Positions 22,070-33,942 of a DNA stretch of 64,000 bases are shown piece by piece. The position numbers and the translations under genes were made by a program. This DNA comes from Pegoplata infirma (taxonomy: Eukaryota > Arthropoda > Insecta > Diptera > Anthomyiidae). How positions within the stretch are numbered: the first letter of the stretch is position 1; every line of letters starts with the position of its first letter. The notes beneath the pieces were generated by a model. It was not told the origin of the DNA. It saw only the letters and a list, made by a program, of their open reading frames with translations, and ran no database searches. Where the stretch lies: contig OY992540.1 of the NCBI GenBank assembly GCA_963921195.1, positions 78,481,337-78,545,336 on the forward strand. Reading direction: 5' to 3'.

Positions 22070-22642
22070 ATATCGAGGACGAATATTCAAAACTTGAAAT
22101 AGGCAGTGTTATACACACAAAAAATTATTGGCTAAAAATTTTCAATTAAATGTATTGATCAACAAAATTTAAATGAGTCAATCAATGTTTTGATTAAAAA
22201 TTTTTGTTATTTTTTGTTACAAATTATTAATATACCAGATTTTTTTTTTCGCTTTAATTTTTTTGAATAGATTAATTCAAAAATATACAAAATAATCGAT
22301 CTTTACTTTTTTTATTGATGGCAACATATTAGAAAGCAAAAAAGATGAATTTTTTGATAATTTTGACATAAACTTACAATTGATTTGTTAAATCAATCAA
22401 TATTTTGAATGACTTTAAATAAAAAATTGATCAAATTTTTGATCAAAATCGAAAAAATGTTTGATTGAAAAAATTTTCAATCAATCACCTACAATTTGAT
22501 GATTGATATAACAATTTTTTTAATTGGAGGAATTTCAATCAAAAAATTGATTGAATCCGCGTTTTTGTTGATTGAAATTCGTTTCAAATTTTTTCTGTGT
22601 AACCTAGCAGATAACAAGTTTTGAATATTCGCCCTCGATTTA
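22070..22642. repeat. Foldback split at its centre by a family H insertion
   Basis: ATCGAGGACGAATATTCAAA then ACTTG (22072-22096) is the complement of CAAGTTTTGAATATTCG then CCCTCGAT (22615-22639). Family H sits exactly between the arms, flanked by TA on both sides. Confidence 0.7.
22114..22599 (+). mobile_element. Family H element, copy 3 (complete)
   Basis: It starts CACACAAAAAATTATTGG and ends CAAATTTTTTCTGTG, with TA directly outside both ends (22112-22113 and 22600-22601). At 486 bp it is the reference copy for those at 3813 and 16858. It is non-coding. The CACACAAAAA terminus is of the same general type as elements D, G, K and P. Confidence 0.75.
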
Positions 22643-22645
22643 TTT

Positions 22646-23141
22646 CAAAAAGATTTACCATATAAATGTTTTCAAAAAATTTGTTAAGGTATTTTCATCA
22701 ACTGTGATGAAATTATAATGCATTGTTTCATTATTTTAATTAAAAAAGTTACGTTGTCTTATATTTAATAAAACATCTCATTACATTAATAAAGCTTTTG
22801 ATCAATATCGCGAAGCTTTTTCTATCTTTATTGTTGAAAATTTTATGACAAATGGCAAAGTTTGTATCATATTATGACACATTTTAAGCTATGACAGTCT
22901 CAAACACAAATAATATTAATAATTTATTAAACTATGAAATATTTCGCTGTTTATCTTAAACACTCCATAAAACAAATTGTGAACAAATTTTAATTTATTG
23001 TTTTAAATAATAATTTTCTATATTCAAAAACAAAACACTTGTTAAATGTAAATAATAACTATAAAAAATTAAAATACTTGTAATACAATAAACTCCATTC
23101 GTTAAGAAACAAGTAGGGGTTTCACGATTCTGGTATTACTA
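22646..23141. other. No gene recognised
   Basis: AT-rich sequence without recognisable ends or frames. Confidence 0.6.
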
Positions 23142-23722
23142 ACAAGGGAAGTCTCCCTGGTGTCACCCACGGATCTTTATGGAATTGGTTTTGTTTTGTA
23201 GATCAGAAAAAAATAAAGGGACACGTATTTTTTTTAGCGGCCCAAATAGGAGGGGGGAAGACAAGGTAATTTTTCAGTTTTTTCGTTTATCTCTTATATT
23301 ATGCAAAGAAACCTAGTCATGTTACGTACCAAATGAAAGGTCTTTGGAAAACCTATCTACGTGTGCTAAGAACGTGTCCAAACATGCACAACTTTTCGTC
23401 ATATTGAGTAAAATACCAAAATGTTAGGACATTTTTGTTAATAAGTCGAAAAATATTAACTTCTTTGGTCCGTTGATGGCACCACGAGATGGGTATTTTT
23501 AATACATTTAATCTGATACCACACATGCTCATATTAATTTTGTTTAAATAGGCGTAAATCGTAAAAAACTGAAAAAGGTCAATTCCCCCCATACAAATCG
23601 ACCCCCCCTTAAAAAGAATTTGGGCCGCTAGAAAAAAATACGTGCCGAATTAATTTTCGTTCTTAACAACATATCCAAATTTCATGAAGATCGGAGGGTG
23701 ACACCAGGGAGACTTCCCTTGT
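23142..23722. mobile_element. Foldback family U, copy 1
   Basis: ACAAGGGAAGTCTCCCTGGT at the left is the complement of the right end (ACCAGGGAGACTTCCCTTGT). Arms continue inward: ACACGTATTTTTTTTAGCGG then CCCAAAT against ATTTGGGCCGCTAG then ATACGTG. It is about 580 bp and non-coding. A second copy lies at 49442-50024. Confidence 0.75.
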
Positions 23723-24197
23723 AAGTCAGATGTGCCGAATCTATTTAAAAATTTAAAAAATAAAATAAAAAAATTTTTTGTGTAGATTTTTTGAAGTTTA
23801 GTATTTGCAGTTTTTGTGCTATACTAATTGGAGATTTAACCACTCCACCTCCACGTTAAACCCCCTATTATAAATAGTTATCGCTTTTAATTTTTCTTTT
23901 TAACAATTTTTTTTTATCAAACTTTAACATTTTTTTGTATAAATGTATTTCAGTTTTTCAAAGCACAAGTGCATGAAAATAATAATAATAATAATAAAAA
24001 AACCACAATGCAAAATAAATAGAAAATTGTATTTTTTACACAATTTATTTAAGTATTTATTTTCGTTGTTAAAAACTAGATTTACAACTTTTCTTTCCAA
24101 CAAGCACCGGTAATAATAACTAAATGCTGTAAAAAATGCCTGTAATAAATAACGAGAAAATTTATATGAAAAAACTTTGCCAATGTGGTGTATTTGC
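23723..24197. other. AT-rich sequence with a small microsatellite
   Basis: An AATAATAATAATAATAATAA-type run lies at 23978-23999. A short minus-strand open frame over 23924-24202 includes the repeat and shows no domain. Confidence 0.55.
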
Positions 24198-24672
24198 GTC
24201 ATTCCATGCCAAATCGCAAACTTTCGGACCCGACCCTATTCGATTTTGCTGATTTGGGATATGTTTTAGTATTTTATTTTTTCAGTATTTTATTCCAAGT
24301 CAGTTTTGAGTAATAAATTTTTCGAAATGGCGATTTAAAAAACAAAACTAAGAAATTAAATTTTTCAAATAGTTTTGACCAGTAAAAAATGTCAATATCT
24401 TAAAAAACTATGACAACATTTTGTTGGTATTTAAATGCAGTTTTAGAAAAAAAATACAAAAAAATTATTCGCTGTAATTACCACTTAATTTTTAACGTTT
24501 AAAAATTAAAATCGACTTTTTGAAAAAGTCTGAATCCTTCGATTTAAAAAAAAATCTCTTAATTACGTAATTAAGTGTAGAATTTTTAGCCTTAAAAAAA
24601 GAAATCAAAAAAAAAGATCAAAATCAAATCAAAAACAAAGGAGGAAAGTGTGCGATTTATCATGGAATGCCC
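24198..24672. mobile_element. Foldback element with ATTCCATG ends
   Basis: ATTCCATGCCAAATCGCAAA then CTTTC at the left is the complement of AAGTGTGCGATTTATCATGG then AAT at the right. The interior pairs imperfectly and is non-coding. Confidence 0.6.
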
Positions 24673-25821
24673 CATATACTATTTTTGTACAGCGATGAAC
24701 GTGGTATGCCTCTCTATAGGCAACAAGGAAAAAAGTTGCTACAAAATTAATGGTATTCACGTTAGAAATTTTAAGATTGCAAAATTTTGAAGAAATTGCT
24801 TTATAATATACTGAAAATAATACATTAGTATTATTACTTATTTTTTTGCTAATGCTAGTAAGCTAACCTTTAGCAAATTTTTAGTTGAGATTAGCATGTT
24901 AGCAAAAATATCTTGTAAACTTCATTTAGCGCATTAGCAATTTTAAACAAAATTTGAACTAATTTTTTTTTCTAAATTTTAAATTGAGTTGACCAAATTT
25001 TTACAAGCTTTTTTGCTAATATTAGCAAAAATAAATTGTAATTTTTTTTAAAGAAAATTTGAAATGGCGCCATCTTAAAAACTAAGCCAGATAGAGCAAA
25101 ATAGAATGCCATTTCTGGTTCTCGGGCTTACCATAGTATCGCCGGTCCTCTTCACATGTGTGGACCCTAATGGGTCCTAGCTTTGGATCCAAAAAAGTTA
25201 GCATTCACGAAAATTTTAAAATACTCATATTTCGGTAAATATTGCCGACACAACAAAAAGTCCAAAAGCATTTTTGTTGCTCTCAACATATAGAACAAGA
25301 CCGCAAAATAACCAAAAGCTCTCCGAGTAATATTTTTGAAGTTATCGAGTTTTTTAGTTCTCAAAACCCCAGTGGTTCCCTAAAATCACGTATCTTAATA
25401 ACTAAGCAAGGAAAAGCGAAACGGTCACAAATTTGGATCAAAAAGTATGACGATTTTTAAGTAACCCAACTAGGTCTAGGCCCATCGAGGTCTAGACCTA
25501 TCGGGTCCAAACCCATTGGGGTCCTCAAATGTGTTTGAAATAAGTTGAAATAAAAAAAATTAAAAAAAATTCAGTTAACTTATTTGTGGCAAAACATTTT
25601 TGCTAACTTTACCAAAAAAATTGTGGGTTCAAAATCAGCAAATTTTTTGTAGGTTTACAAGCTTTTTTTGCTAACATTGCGGTTTTTTTTTGAGTGTAGT
25701 GTTTGTTTTTCTAACAAAAACTTTTGTGTTTTTAAAAGTTACAATTTTAAATTGATTTAGTTATTTTTTTCAAATACCTGTCAAATTTAAACGTTTTTAA
25801 TTTTTGTTTACAAAGTAGCTA
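24673..25821. repeat. TTTGCTAA-rich composite repeat region
   Basis: TTTGCTAA/TTAGCAAA motifs cluster at 24845-25035 and 25575-25685, on either side of a distinct insert (25070-25510) with GACCTATCGGGTCCAAACCC and CCTAATGGGTCCTAGC text. TTTTTTTTTGAGTGTAG at 25689-25702 is a CACTCAAAA-type right end. A piece at 25080-25120 (AGATAGAGCAAAATAGAATG then CCA) recalls 63870-63905. Confidence 0.45.
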
Positions 25822-26337
25822 CACTTAGAAAGTTATTGCAGTTACTACATGGCGGTCATTTGTGTAGTAAGTAGTACATGTTGTTTTCAACTACAACTTC
25901 AGTTGTTTTTGTATGAAAAATCTCAAACTTTTTTGTAGTAGTTTTAAAAAATAAATACAAAAAATTACTACATTGTAGTAACAGTTGTTTTATGTAGTTG
26001 TTTTTAGTCTATAAAAAAACTTAAAATGTTCTAGAAATTTTTAGAAAAACGGATGTGTTGAACGAGTTTGAAGTGTCAGATTCAGCAGGAATTATTTCTA
26101 AATAATTTTAACCGTTTTTGACGTTTGGAAAAAAATTTAGACAATTTGAGTTACAGTAAAAACAACTATAATTTGAAGTAGTTTTTAGCGTTTTTTGTAG
26201 TTGTTAATCAATAGTTAAAAACAACAACAATTTTTGGTTGACTTTACCGTAAAATGTAGTGGACGCCTAAACAACAGCAACTGTAGTAGTTTTAACTGTC
26301 TTTTGTAGTGGAATCTATCGTCATAATTTGTTGAGTG
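25822..26337. mobile_element. Element O: CACTYA-ended, TA target
   Basis: It starts CACTTAGAAAGTTATTGC after TA and ends AATTTGTTGAGTG before TA. The interior is rich in TGTAGTAGTTTTAAC-like repeats in both directions. It is 516 bp and non-coding. Confidence 0.6.
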
Positions 26338-26339
26338 TA

Positions 26340-26643
26340 TATTAACAGTCAATAACAATTTCTATTTAACAAATACAATGTGCTCGATTCGATAGTACTC
26401 TTTCACCATACACCTACTTTTTACAAATTTTATATCCTTTCGAATTTTAAGATATTTAAATTTTATTTATTTGTAGTTATTGAAGATATTAACTAGAACT
26501 TTAATTTTGACAAGAAAAAATTTTTTAAAATTTAAAAGAATATCAAAGAGTACTCCCGAACTGAGCACAGTAACTGTCATGTAGTGATCCAGAAATGTTC
26601 GGAATGTAATTAAAAATCAGTACTTTAAACTCTTAATTTTAAG
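26340..26643. other. No gene recognised
   Basis: AT-rich spacer before the nested foldback complex; nothing identified. Confidence 0.6.
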
Positions 26644-26850
26644 ATCCCGGTGAAAAATGTTCGTATATGGAAACATATACGTGGATACATGGTTACATAT
26701 ATGACGATATATGACCATATATGAACCATATATGGACACATATGTACATATATGAACATATTTGTAGGCATACAGAGTCATGTATGAATCATATACGTCC
26801 ATATACGTAAAGTGAACCCATATGTAAATATATGGCATACATGTACATTA

Positions 26851-28621
26851 GACCGACTCACCTTATATGGGCAAAAAAAAAGTTAAAGTTGTACCCCCTT
26901 CAAAATTAACTTTGACATGTTTTATGAAGATTCCCAAAATATTTGGGCTCTAGCGATAATCTCCCGTGAGCTAAACCGCGTCAAAAAAGGGTCCAAAAAT
27001 GGTATTTTTCATGAATAAAAAATTCAGTAAATTTTTTTTTGTCCAATGAATGACCAAATATAATAGATATTTAGGAATTCTTTAATTCTGCATTAAAACA
27101 TTTTAAAAATCTAACCACAGACTCGAGATAACGAGATGTTTATGTCAGTTTTTTGATGCTTTTCAATTCGATTTTACTGAAAACTTAAATAACTTTGGTA
27201 TTTTTTGTCCGATTTTCACTTCTAATACATCGTTAGAATGGTGTTGACCACCGCTTGGGATTTTAGTCAAAAATTAACCCTTATCTGCACTGTCTTACAT
27301 TTTTATAAAATTTACTTCGACATCATTAAAAACCATTTTATAACCACAAATAGCATATCTTTGTGCAGGAAACACGTTTAATTAATATATTTGGCCACAA
27401 TTAATTTAACCCATGCATGATCAAAATATTTTGGCAAACATTTTTAAAAAAGTTTTTGCGGAAATTATTAAAAGCTAGTTGTAATACTTTAAAAAAAATA
27501 AAATAAATAAGGTTTTTGTTTATCTAGATGTGGTTATTAATATCAAATAATTATTACGGGTCACACTTTCCCGGTCAGATTTTTTTTCGGAATTTGTATG
27601 TGCAAATTAGTTTTTAAAATAAAATATAAACAAATTTTGTCTTAATCGCATATATTCGTGCAAAAAAACGCATCTAATATTTTAAATAAGCAAATGTGTC
27701 AAAAAAAATATCAATTATATTTTTTTTTAATTATTTCAACTGGACTTAAATTTTTTCCATATTTTTTTTTAATTGATCATGAATGGGTTAAATAAAAAAT
27801 ATTAAGATGTATTTATTAGAGACGTTTTTTGCAAGAATATATGCAATTAAGAGAAAATTGGTTTATATTTTATTTCTAAAATTTATTTGCACATACAGAT
27901 TCCGAAAAAAAATCTGACCGGGAAAGTGTGACCCGTAATAATTATATGATATTAATAACCATAAATAAAAACCTTATTTATTTTATTTTTTTCAAGTATT
28001 ACAATTACCTATCAATAATTTCCGCAAAAACTTTTTTAAAAATGTTTGCCAAAATATTTTGATCATGTATGGGTTAAATTAATTGTGGCCAAATATATTA
28101 ATTAAACGTGTTTCCTGCACAAAGATATGCTATTTGTGGTTATAAAATGGTTTTTAATGATGTCGAAGTAAATTTTATAAAAAAGTAAGACAGTGCAGGT
28201 AAGGGTTAATTTTTGACTAAAATTCCAAGCGGTGGTCAACACCATTCTAACGATGTATTAGAAGTGAAAATCGGACAAAAAATACCAAAGTTATTTAAGT
28301 TTTCAGTAAAATCGAATTGAAAAGCATCAAAAAACTGACATAAACATCTCGTTATCTCGAGTTTGTGGTTAGATTTTTAAAATGTTTTAATGCAGAATCA
28401 AAGAATTCCTAAATATCTATTATATTTGGTCATTCATTGGACAAAAAAAAATTTACTGAATTTTTTATTCATGAAAAATACCATTTTTGGAGCGTTTTTT
28501 GACGCGGTTTAGCTCACGGGAGATTATCGCTAGAGCCCAAATATTTTGGGAATCTTCATAAAACATGTCAAAGTTAATTTTGAGGGGGGTACATCATCAA
28601 CTTTTTTTTTTTGAGTCACTC
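26851..28621. mobile_element. E1: 1.77 kb palindromic element, TA target
   Basis: TA lies on both sides (26849-26850 and 28622-28623), within F. The whole element is one inverted repeat: arms of about 880 bp meet near 27743. Examples are ACTTTGACATGTTTTATGAA near 26910 against its complement near 28570, and CGGGTCACACTTTCCCGGTC near 27557 against 27915. Arm identity looks above 95%. Ends are weaker (GACCGACTCACC against GAGTGACTC). No protein is encoded; it is probably a MITE of a TA-targeting family. Confidence 0.85.
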
Positions 28622-28732
28622 TAATGTACATATATGAAGCATATATGATCATATATGCTCACAAATATGTTCATATTTGTACATGTATGCCATATATTTA
28701 CAAATGGGTTCACTTTACGTATATGGACGTTA

Positions 28733-31700
28733 GGGTGGGGCGATTAGTAAGGAAGGAAAAAAATCTTAATGGGCGCATCGCGTTTCTGATTCTTGGGATT
28801 GTACTGAGCAAAAAAGTCAACTAGACCATACGTCTACGGTGAAAACCGAGCCTCCCGATTTTGACTTGAAGTTTTTTCTCAGACTTTATTTTTTTTTTGA
28901 AAAATTTGGAAATTTTCTTGGGCTCATATTTCGTAAACTATTTGAAATTTTGACTTATTTTCAAAAGTAAAGTTGTAGCTATTGTCTCGGGCTACAATTT
29001 CTCTGAACATATTACTTAGAAAAAACTTCGGTTTCATGGTCAAAAAGTCGAAAATGTAGAAAATTCACCACTTTTTGTAATTTTTTTTTGATATTTTGGC
29101 CTATAACAGCCAAACCCTTGAGATTTTCGATCCAATACTAAGACAAAAATTGTAGCTAAGACAATAGTTAAGAACTCTCTAGTACATCGCAAAAGCATTG
29201 GAAGGCTCCTTCAGGCAGTTTTGGCCTTGTGAAAGTGCAAATTTTTTGTGAAAATATTGATAAATTACCATTTTCATTGTTCATAGCGAAAAATAAAAGG
29301 TAAACAAAACATCCAGCTTTCCCAGATACCATATAAACAACTAACCCCACCTATAAACGTCAAAAGGAACGGTCCCATAATTAGTCTTTACTTATTATAG
29401 TTTTTGAATGTAAGTTTTAGAAATAATTGTTTCGTGTATAAACTGTGCAGTGCTACTAAAAAATTTAAGATATAAAAAATATGGATAATCCAGTGGATTC
29501 TGATAATACAGAGAATGTGGAGATGGAGATGCAGCCAGAATCATCAGCGTCATCATCAAATCTAGAACATAAGACTTCGCATACGATATAGTTTTGTAAT
29601 TTTTTTATTTAAATAATCTAAACATTTTTCAGGTTATCGAAAATTGTCAACTTATTCCACTTGAACACATTCCTCCAATGAGTACAGATCCTAAAAATCA
29701 ACTTTCTACGGACGTTAAATATCTATACCAAATTGCCCAAGCCGTTTTAAAGGTAGTTGCTCAATTAATCTTGCAAACATCAAACCTGGAACAGTAGGAC
29801 ATTCGATGTGGATAACAAAAGCTAGTAGATTGCTCCGTGTGTATATTGCGACAGAAAATCCATCACAAAATTTACAAATTTTGGCAAGGTACATCATGAA
29901 AGTGTATGTTCCCATGTATTTCAACGTCAAATACTACACTTCGGCTGTATACGGTAGTGCTCTGCTTGGAAAATTCATCCAGTGGACGCAATATTTACCG
30001 GACAACTTACTAACATCATAAATCCTGTAATACAGAATAATTCCTATTTCGCACACAGTGAAAATGTTTTGTTGAGCATGTTATACAATGATTGTAAAGA
30101 AATTCGTACATTGGCATTCAAAAAATATTGTATATTCGCGACAACGTATGCGATTTAACTGAGCTTCGCTAAGCGCTCAATCGACAAAAACCGTGAAGGT
30201 ATAATGGCAATTGTATCTGAAGGCCGAAAGAAAGCGCCTCGTATGGAATCTCGAAAAGATTCGGAAGGCAATCTTTGAATGAAAAATGCACTAAATTGGA
30301 ATTCTTCTTGATTCATACCTTGTCTCTACCAATACAATTACTTTGTCGTCGAACTATATTCAATAAATGCCAAATCGAAAAAGCTTACTATTCAGGAGAG
30401 CTAAAAAACTAGTTATTTCGCATATTATTGCAAAAATAAACAATGTACCTTCCATAAGATGGTTTAAATATTCTAAATAATTTTTACCTATGCCAAAAAT
30501 TTCATATTTTGCACTGGTTTGCGTATTTTTTTGAGATGGCATTTATTACTATATCAAAAAACAAATATTTCTTTAGAGTTGGCATATTTTGTCGGAAACT
30601 AAAAATAATTTTTTTTTTTAAAAATTTTTATAATTTTTTTTTTTTTTTTTGGATTTTGTTTTCCTTAGTGCGGTAATTGCAAAAACTAAAAAAAATTAAA
30701 AATCTTTGCATTTTTTTAAAAGTTACTAGCTCCGAAAGCCTTTTAATCTCAGGGTGGTCAACTTTGGCACTCTGTAACTCACGCTTTATTGTAGAAGGCT
30801 CACTCCAAACTAGCTATTTTGAAAGCTTTATCATTGGCTTTATTTGCCCCACTCATAATGTTTCAATCTGATAAATAGTTTAAAAGTTACATATATATAA
30901 GGATTTTTTTTTTTGCAAACACTATTTACCGATATTTTCAAAATGGCAATATCTCGAAAACTAGCCATTAGGTATCAAAATCTTTACCAGATTCGTGGTC
31001 AGAATGGCAAATGCAATAAGATGTGTGGTCTAATTTTTTTTTTTTGTAATTTTTGAAAAATTTTTGGAAATTTACAATGGGAGTTGGCATTTATTTTCAC
31101 CAAAAAAATATGTACTTTGAGTTAGCAGAATAACAAAAATGGATGTAAAACGACAAAAAATTATTTTTTTGCTCTGAAATTTTTACCACAGATAGGTATT
31201 GCATAGGGGAGCTATTTTCCATCGGAAACTCATTTCGGTCAAATTTGAGTTGGCATATTTTGAATATAGGTTCACGTTGTACTTTAAATGAATTTTCAAA
31301 ATAAATATTGAACAAACCAAAGAAAAAACATTATATTTTTGGATAAAAAAAGTGGAAAAAATAAGAAATAGAACATTTTTATGATTTTGCGCTATGAACA
31401 ACTGAAAATGGTAATTTATAAATATTTTCACAAAAAATTTGCACTTTCACAAGGCCAAAACTGCCTTAAGGAGCATTCTAATGCTTTTGCGATGTACTAG
31501 AGAGTTCTTAACTATTGTCTTGGCTACAATTTTTGTCTCAGTAATGGATCGAAAATCTTAATAGTTTGGCTGTTATAGGCCAAAATATCAAAAAAAATAT
31601 TACAAAAAGTGGTGAATTTTCTACATTTTCGACTTTTTGACCATGAAAACGAAGTTTTTTCTAAGCAATATGTTCAGAGAAATTGTAGCCCGAGACAATA

Positions 31701-31932
31701 GCTACAACTTTACTTTTGAAAATAAGTAAAAATTTCAAATAGTTTACGAAATATGAGCCCAAGAATATTTGCAAATTTTCCAAAAAAATAAAGTCTGAGA
31801 AAAAACTTCAAGTCAAAATCGGGAGGCTTGATTTTCACCGTAGACGTATGGTCTAGTTGACTTTTTTGCTCAGTACAATCCCAAGAATCAGAAACGCGAA
31901 GCGCCCATTAAGATGTTCAAATCGCCCCACCC
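28733..31932. mobile_element. E2: 3.2 kb element with about 570 bp inverted arms
   Basis: It starts GGGTGGGGCGATTAGTAAGG and ends CAAATCGCCCCACCC, with TA on both sides (28731-28732 and 31933-31934) inside F. Arms 28733-29310 and 31378-31932 are inverted copies, sharing for example TAGACCATACGTCTACGGTG and CTTGTGAAAGTGCAAATTTT. The 2 kb interior holds the decayed gene at 29481-30278. TA duplication is typical of Tc1/mariner and some other families; the very long arms are unusual for an element that still carries coding sequence. Confidence 0.85.
29481..30278 (+). pseudogene. Decayed transposon gene inside E2
   Basis: An ATG at 29481 opens MDNPVDSDNTENVEMEMQPE, an acidic, Ser-rich start that stops at 29591. 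After a TTTTCAG acceptor-like site (29626-29632) a second segment reads VIENCQLIPLEHIPPMSTD and then VKYLYQIAQAV. A frameshift near 29748 leads into GSCSINLANIKPGTVGHSMW, then VYIATENPSQNLQILARYI, MKVYVPMYFNVKYY and a further shift near 30010 into NPVIQNNSYFAHSENVLLSM. A last piece ends REGIMAIVSEGRKKAPRMES. I recall similar sequences as uncharacterised, multicopy proteins in arthropods and cnidarians, probably transposon-borne; this is memory, not a search result. No catalytic motif was recognised. At least two frameshifts and several stops make it inactive, and the donor site of the presumed intron is not clear. Confidence 0.6.
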
Positions 31933-32097
31933 TAATGGACGTATATGATTCATACATGATTCTGTATGCCTACAAATATGTTCATATATGTGCATATGTG
32001 TCCATATATGGTTCATATATGGTCATATATCTTCATATACTTATGTAGCCATATATCCTCGTATATGTTTCCATATACGAACATTTTTCACCGGGAT

Positions 32098-32635
32098 GGT
32101 AAATTAAAGTTACCAAAAAATTATTCACGTTTTAAATGTTTAAGTATTTCTGGGACTAACATAAATTCCCCTAATACTTTATTTAATAAAAAATAAATGT
32201 AATAGGAGTTAAATAAATTTTATGAACTCAATTAATTAAAGTTTTAATAACACCATTGGAAAAGAGTAATAACACTAGTTCACAAAGATTTTGATTCACA
32301 ATATTTTGCACTTATTTTATATGTAAAATATCGAGCTGAATTCGAAAATGAAGTGATATCGCCCACAGGAATCATGTACGAATTCAGGTGGTTTGGATGC
32401 GCTCTGTGAATCGTGATTCCCCTCCAGAAGCTGCTTCCAGTTCAGCAAAATTTCTGCTGGAATGTATTTCAAATGTCTTATGAAAATTTTAATAAAAATT
32501 TTCCAATTGGAGCAATCAATATATAACTGAAAATCGAGCATATTTTAGGAAAAGATTTGTGTAAAAATAGCATTTATTCGCTTTAAAAAGTACACTTAAA
32601 AATATAATTAAAAAATATCAATCATATGTACAATA
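32098..32635. other. No gene recognised
   Basis: AT-rich sequence. A 74-codon minus-strand frame at 32317-32541 has no recognisable family features. Confidence 0.55.
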
Positions 32636-33379
32636 GGGTGAAGCAAATAGATCTTTTTTTTTTAATTTCGAAAACGTCGATGTCGAGAAAGTTGCCTTTT
32701 AGGATCTATATTAACCCACAAAAATATTGGACCTGAAGGGCAATGGCTTTGGGTTCCTTTTTTGACTTGAAAATCGCAAAGTCTCGAGCAAAGTGAAAAA
32801 AAAATTTTTTCGAACTTTTTTTTTTTGCTTAAAATATTAGTTTATATTTGGAAATTACTGAAAAAGTGTTTTTATGGTAAAAAAAATTTTGTTGGTCTAT
32901 AATTTGTATTTTTTTTTTAATTTTCTTTAAAAATAACTTAAATTTTTTTTTATTAATTTGAAATTGCGGTAAAAAGGCTAGCAACATAATACAATAATCA
33001 AAAATATACGTCTTTTAAATAGTGAGTTAATATTACGTTATATTTTCAGTTAAAAACTAATTAAAAATATTTTTTAATTCAAGAAAAAACAAATAATAAA
33101 AAAAAATTACAGACCAAAAAAAATTTTTTTACCATAAAAACGCTTTTTCAGTAATGTGCAAATATAAACTAATATTTACAACACAAAAAAAAAAAAAAAA
33201 AGTTCGAAATTTTTTTTTTTTCACTTTGTTCGGGACTTTACGATTTTCAAGTCAAAAAAGGAACCTAAAGCCATTGCCCTATAGGTCCAATATTTTTGTG
33301 AGTTAATGTAGACCGCAAATGTCAACTTTTCCGACCCCGACGTTTTTGAAATTCGAAAAAAAATATATTTGTTGTACCA
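32636..33379. mobile_element. E3: 744 bp palindromic element, TA target
   Basis: It starts GGGTGAAGCAAATAGAT after TA and ends ATATATTTGTTGTACCA before TA. Arms of about 370 bp pair, for example GGCAATGGCTTTGGGTTCCT then TTTTTGACTTG against CAAGTCAAAAAAGGAACC and AAAGCCATTGCC. It is non-coding. The GGGTG start recalls E2. Confidence 0.75.
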
Positions 33380-33530
33380 TATTGTACACTCAAAAGAAAA
33401 ACTCTGTCAAAAAATCTGTAAAACGACTTTCAATTTGAATTAGCAATCTTTTAGCAGATTGTTCTGCTGAGAAGGATATTTTTAGTAAAATCTCTGTCAT
33501 TTAGTTTAAGAAAATAACAGACATTTTACT

Positions 33531-33902
33531 ACGTTTATACTGATTTTGTTTGCTGAATTTCATTATTTTTTCAAGAAATTTTTTTATATAAAAAAAAAAG
33601 CAGAACAGATTGTCAGCAGATTGCTCTGCTGAAATCAGCAGATTGTTCTGCTGAAATCAGCAGATTGTTCTGCTGAAATCAGCAGATTATTCTGCTGAAA
33701 TCAGCAGATTTTTTCTGCTAAAATCAGCAGATTTTTCTGCTAAAATCAGCAGATATTTCTGCTGATTTCAGCAGATCAATCTGCTGATTTCAGCAGAGCA
33801 ATCTGCTGACAATCTGTTCTGCTTTTTTTTTTTATATAAAAAAATTTCTTAACAAAATAATGAAATTCAGCAAACAAAATCAGTATAAACATAGTAAAAT
33901 GT
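33531..33902. repeat. Near-perfect hairpin with 22 bp CAGCAGATT units
   Basis: ACATTTTACTACGTTTATAC at the left pairs with its complement at the right (one mismatch seen), and the arms of about 185 bp match almost throughout. The inner part is six direct 22 bp units of the form CAGCAGATTGTTCTGCTGAA then AT, followed by inverted units; each unit is itself a palindrome. Transcription would give a long double-stranded stem, a possible source of small RNAs. Confidence 0.85.
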
Positions 33903-33942
33903 CACACATGTTTAATAACTAAAACGCCAGATAAAAGTATAA

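Larger units (their letters stand above)
26644..32097. mobile_element. Foldback F, opened by two nested insertions
   Basis: The left end ATCCCGGTGAAAAATGTTCG is the complement of the right end (CGAACATTTTTCACCGGGAT). F sequence is 26644-26850, 28622-28732 and 31933-32097, about 480 bp in total, made of CATATATGnnCATATATG-type text that folds back on itself. E1 is inserted at its centre and E2 in the right arm, both at TA. It is non-coding; the superfamily is unknown. Confidence 0.8.

Noticed and set aside
26644..26850. Simple CATATATG microsatellite
   Set aside because: The tract is mirrored with unique termini at 31933-32097, so it is part of a foldback element rather than a plain microsatellite.
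33531..33902. CRISPR-like regular 22 bp repeats
   Set aside because: Units are contiguous, without unique spacers, and lie in a eukaryotic transposon hairpin.
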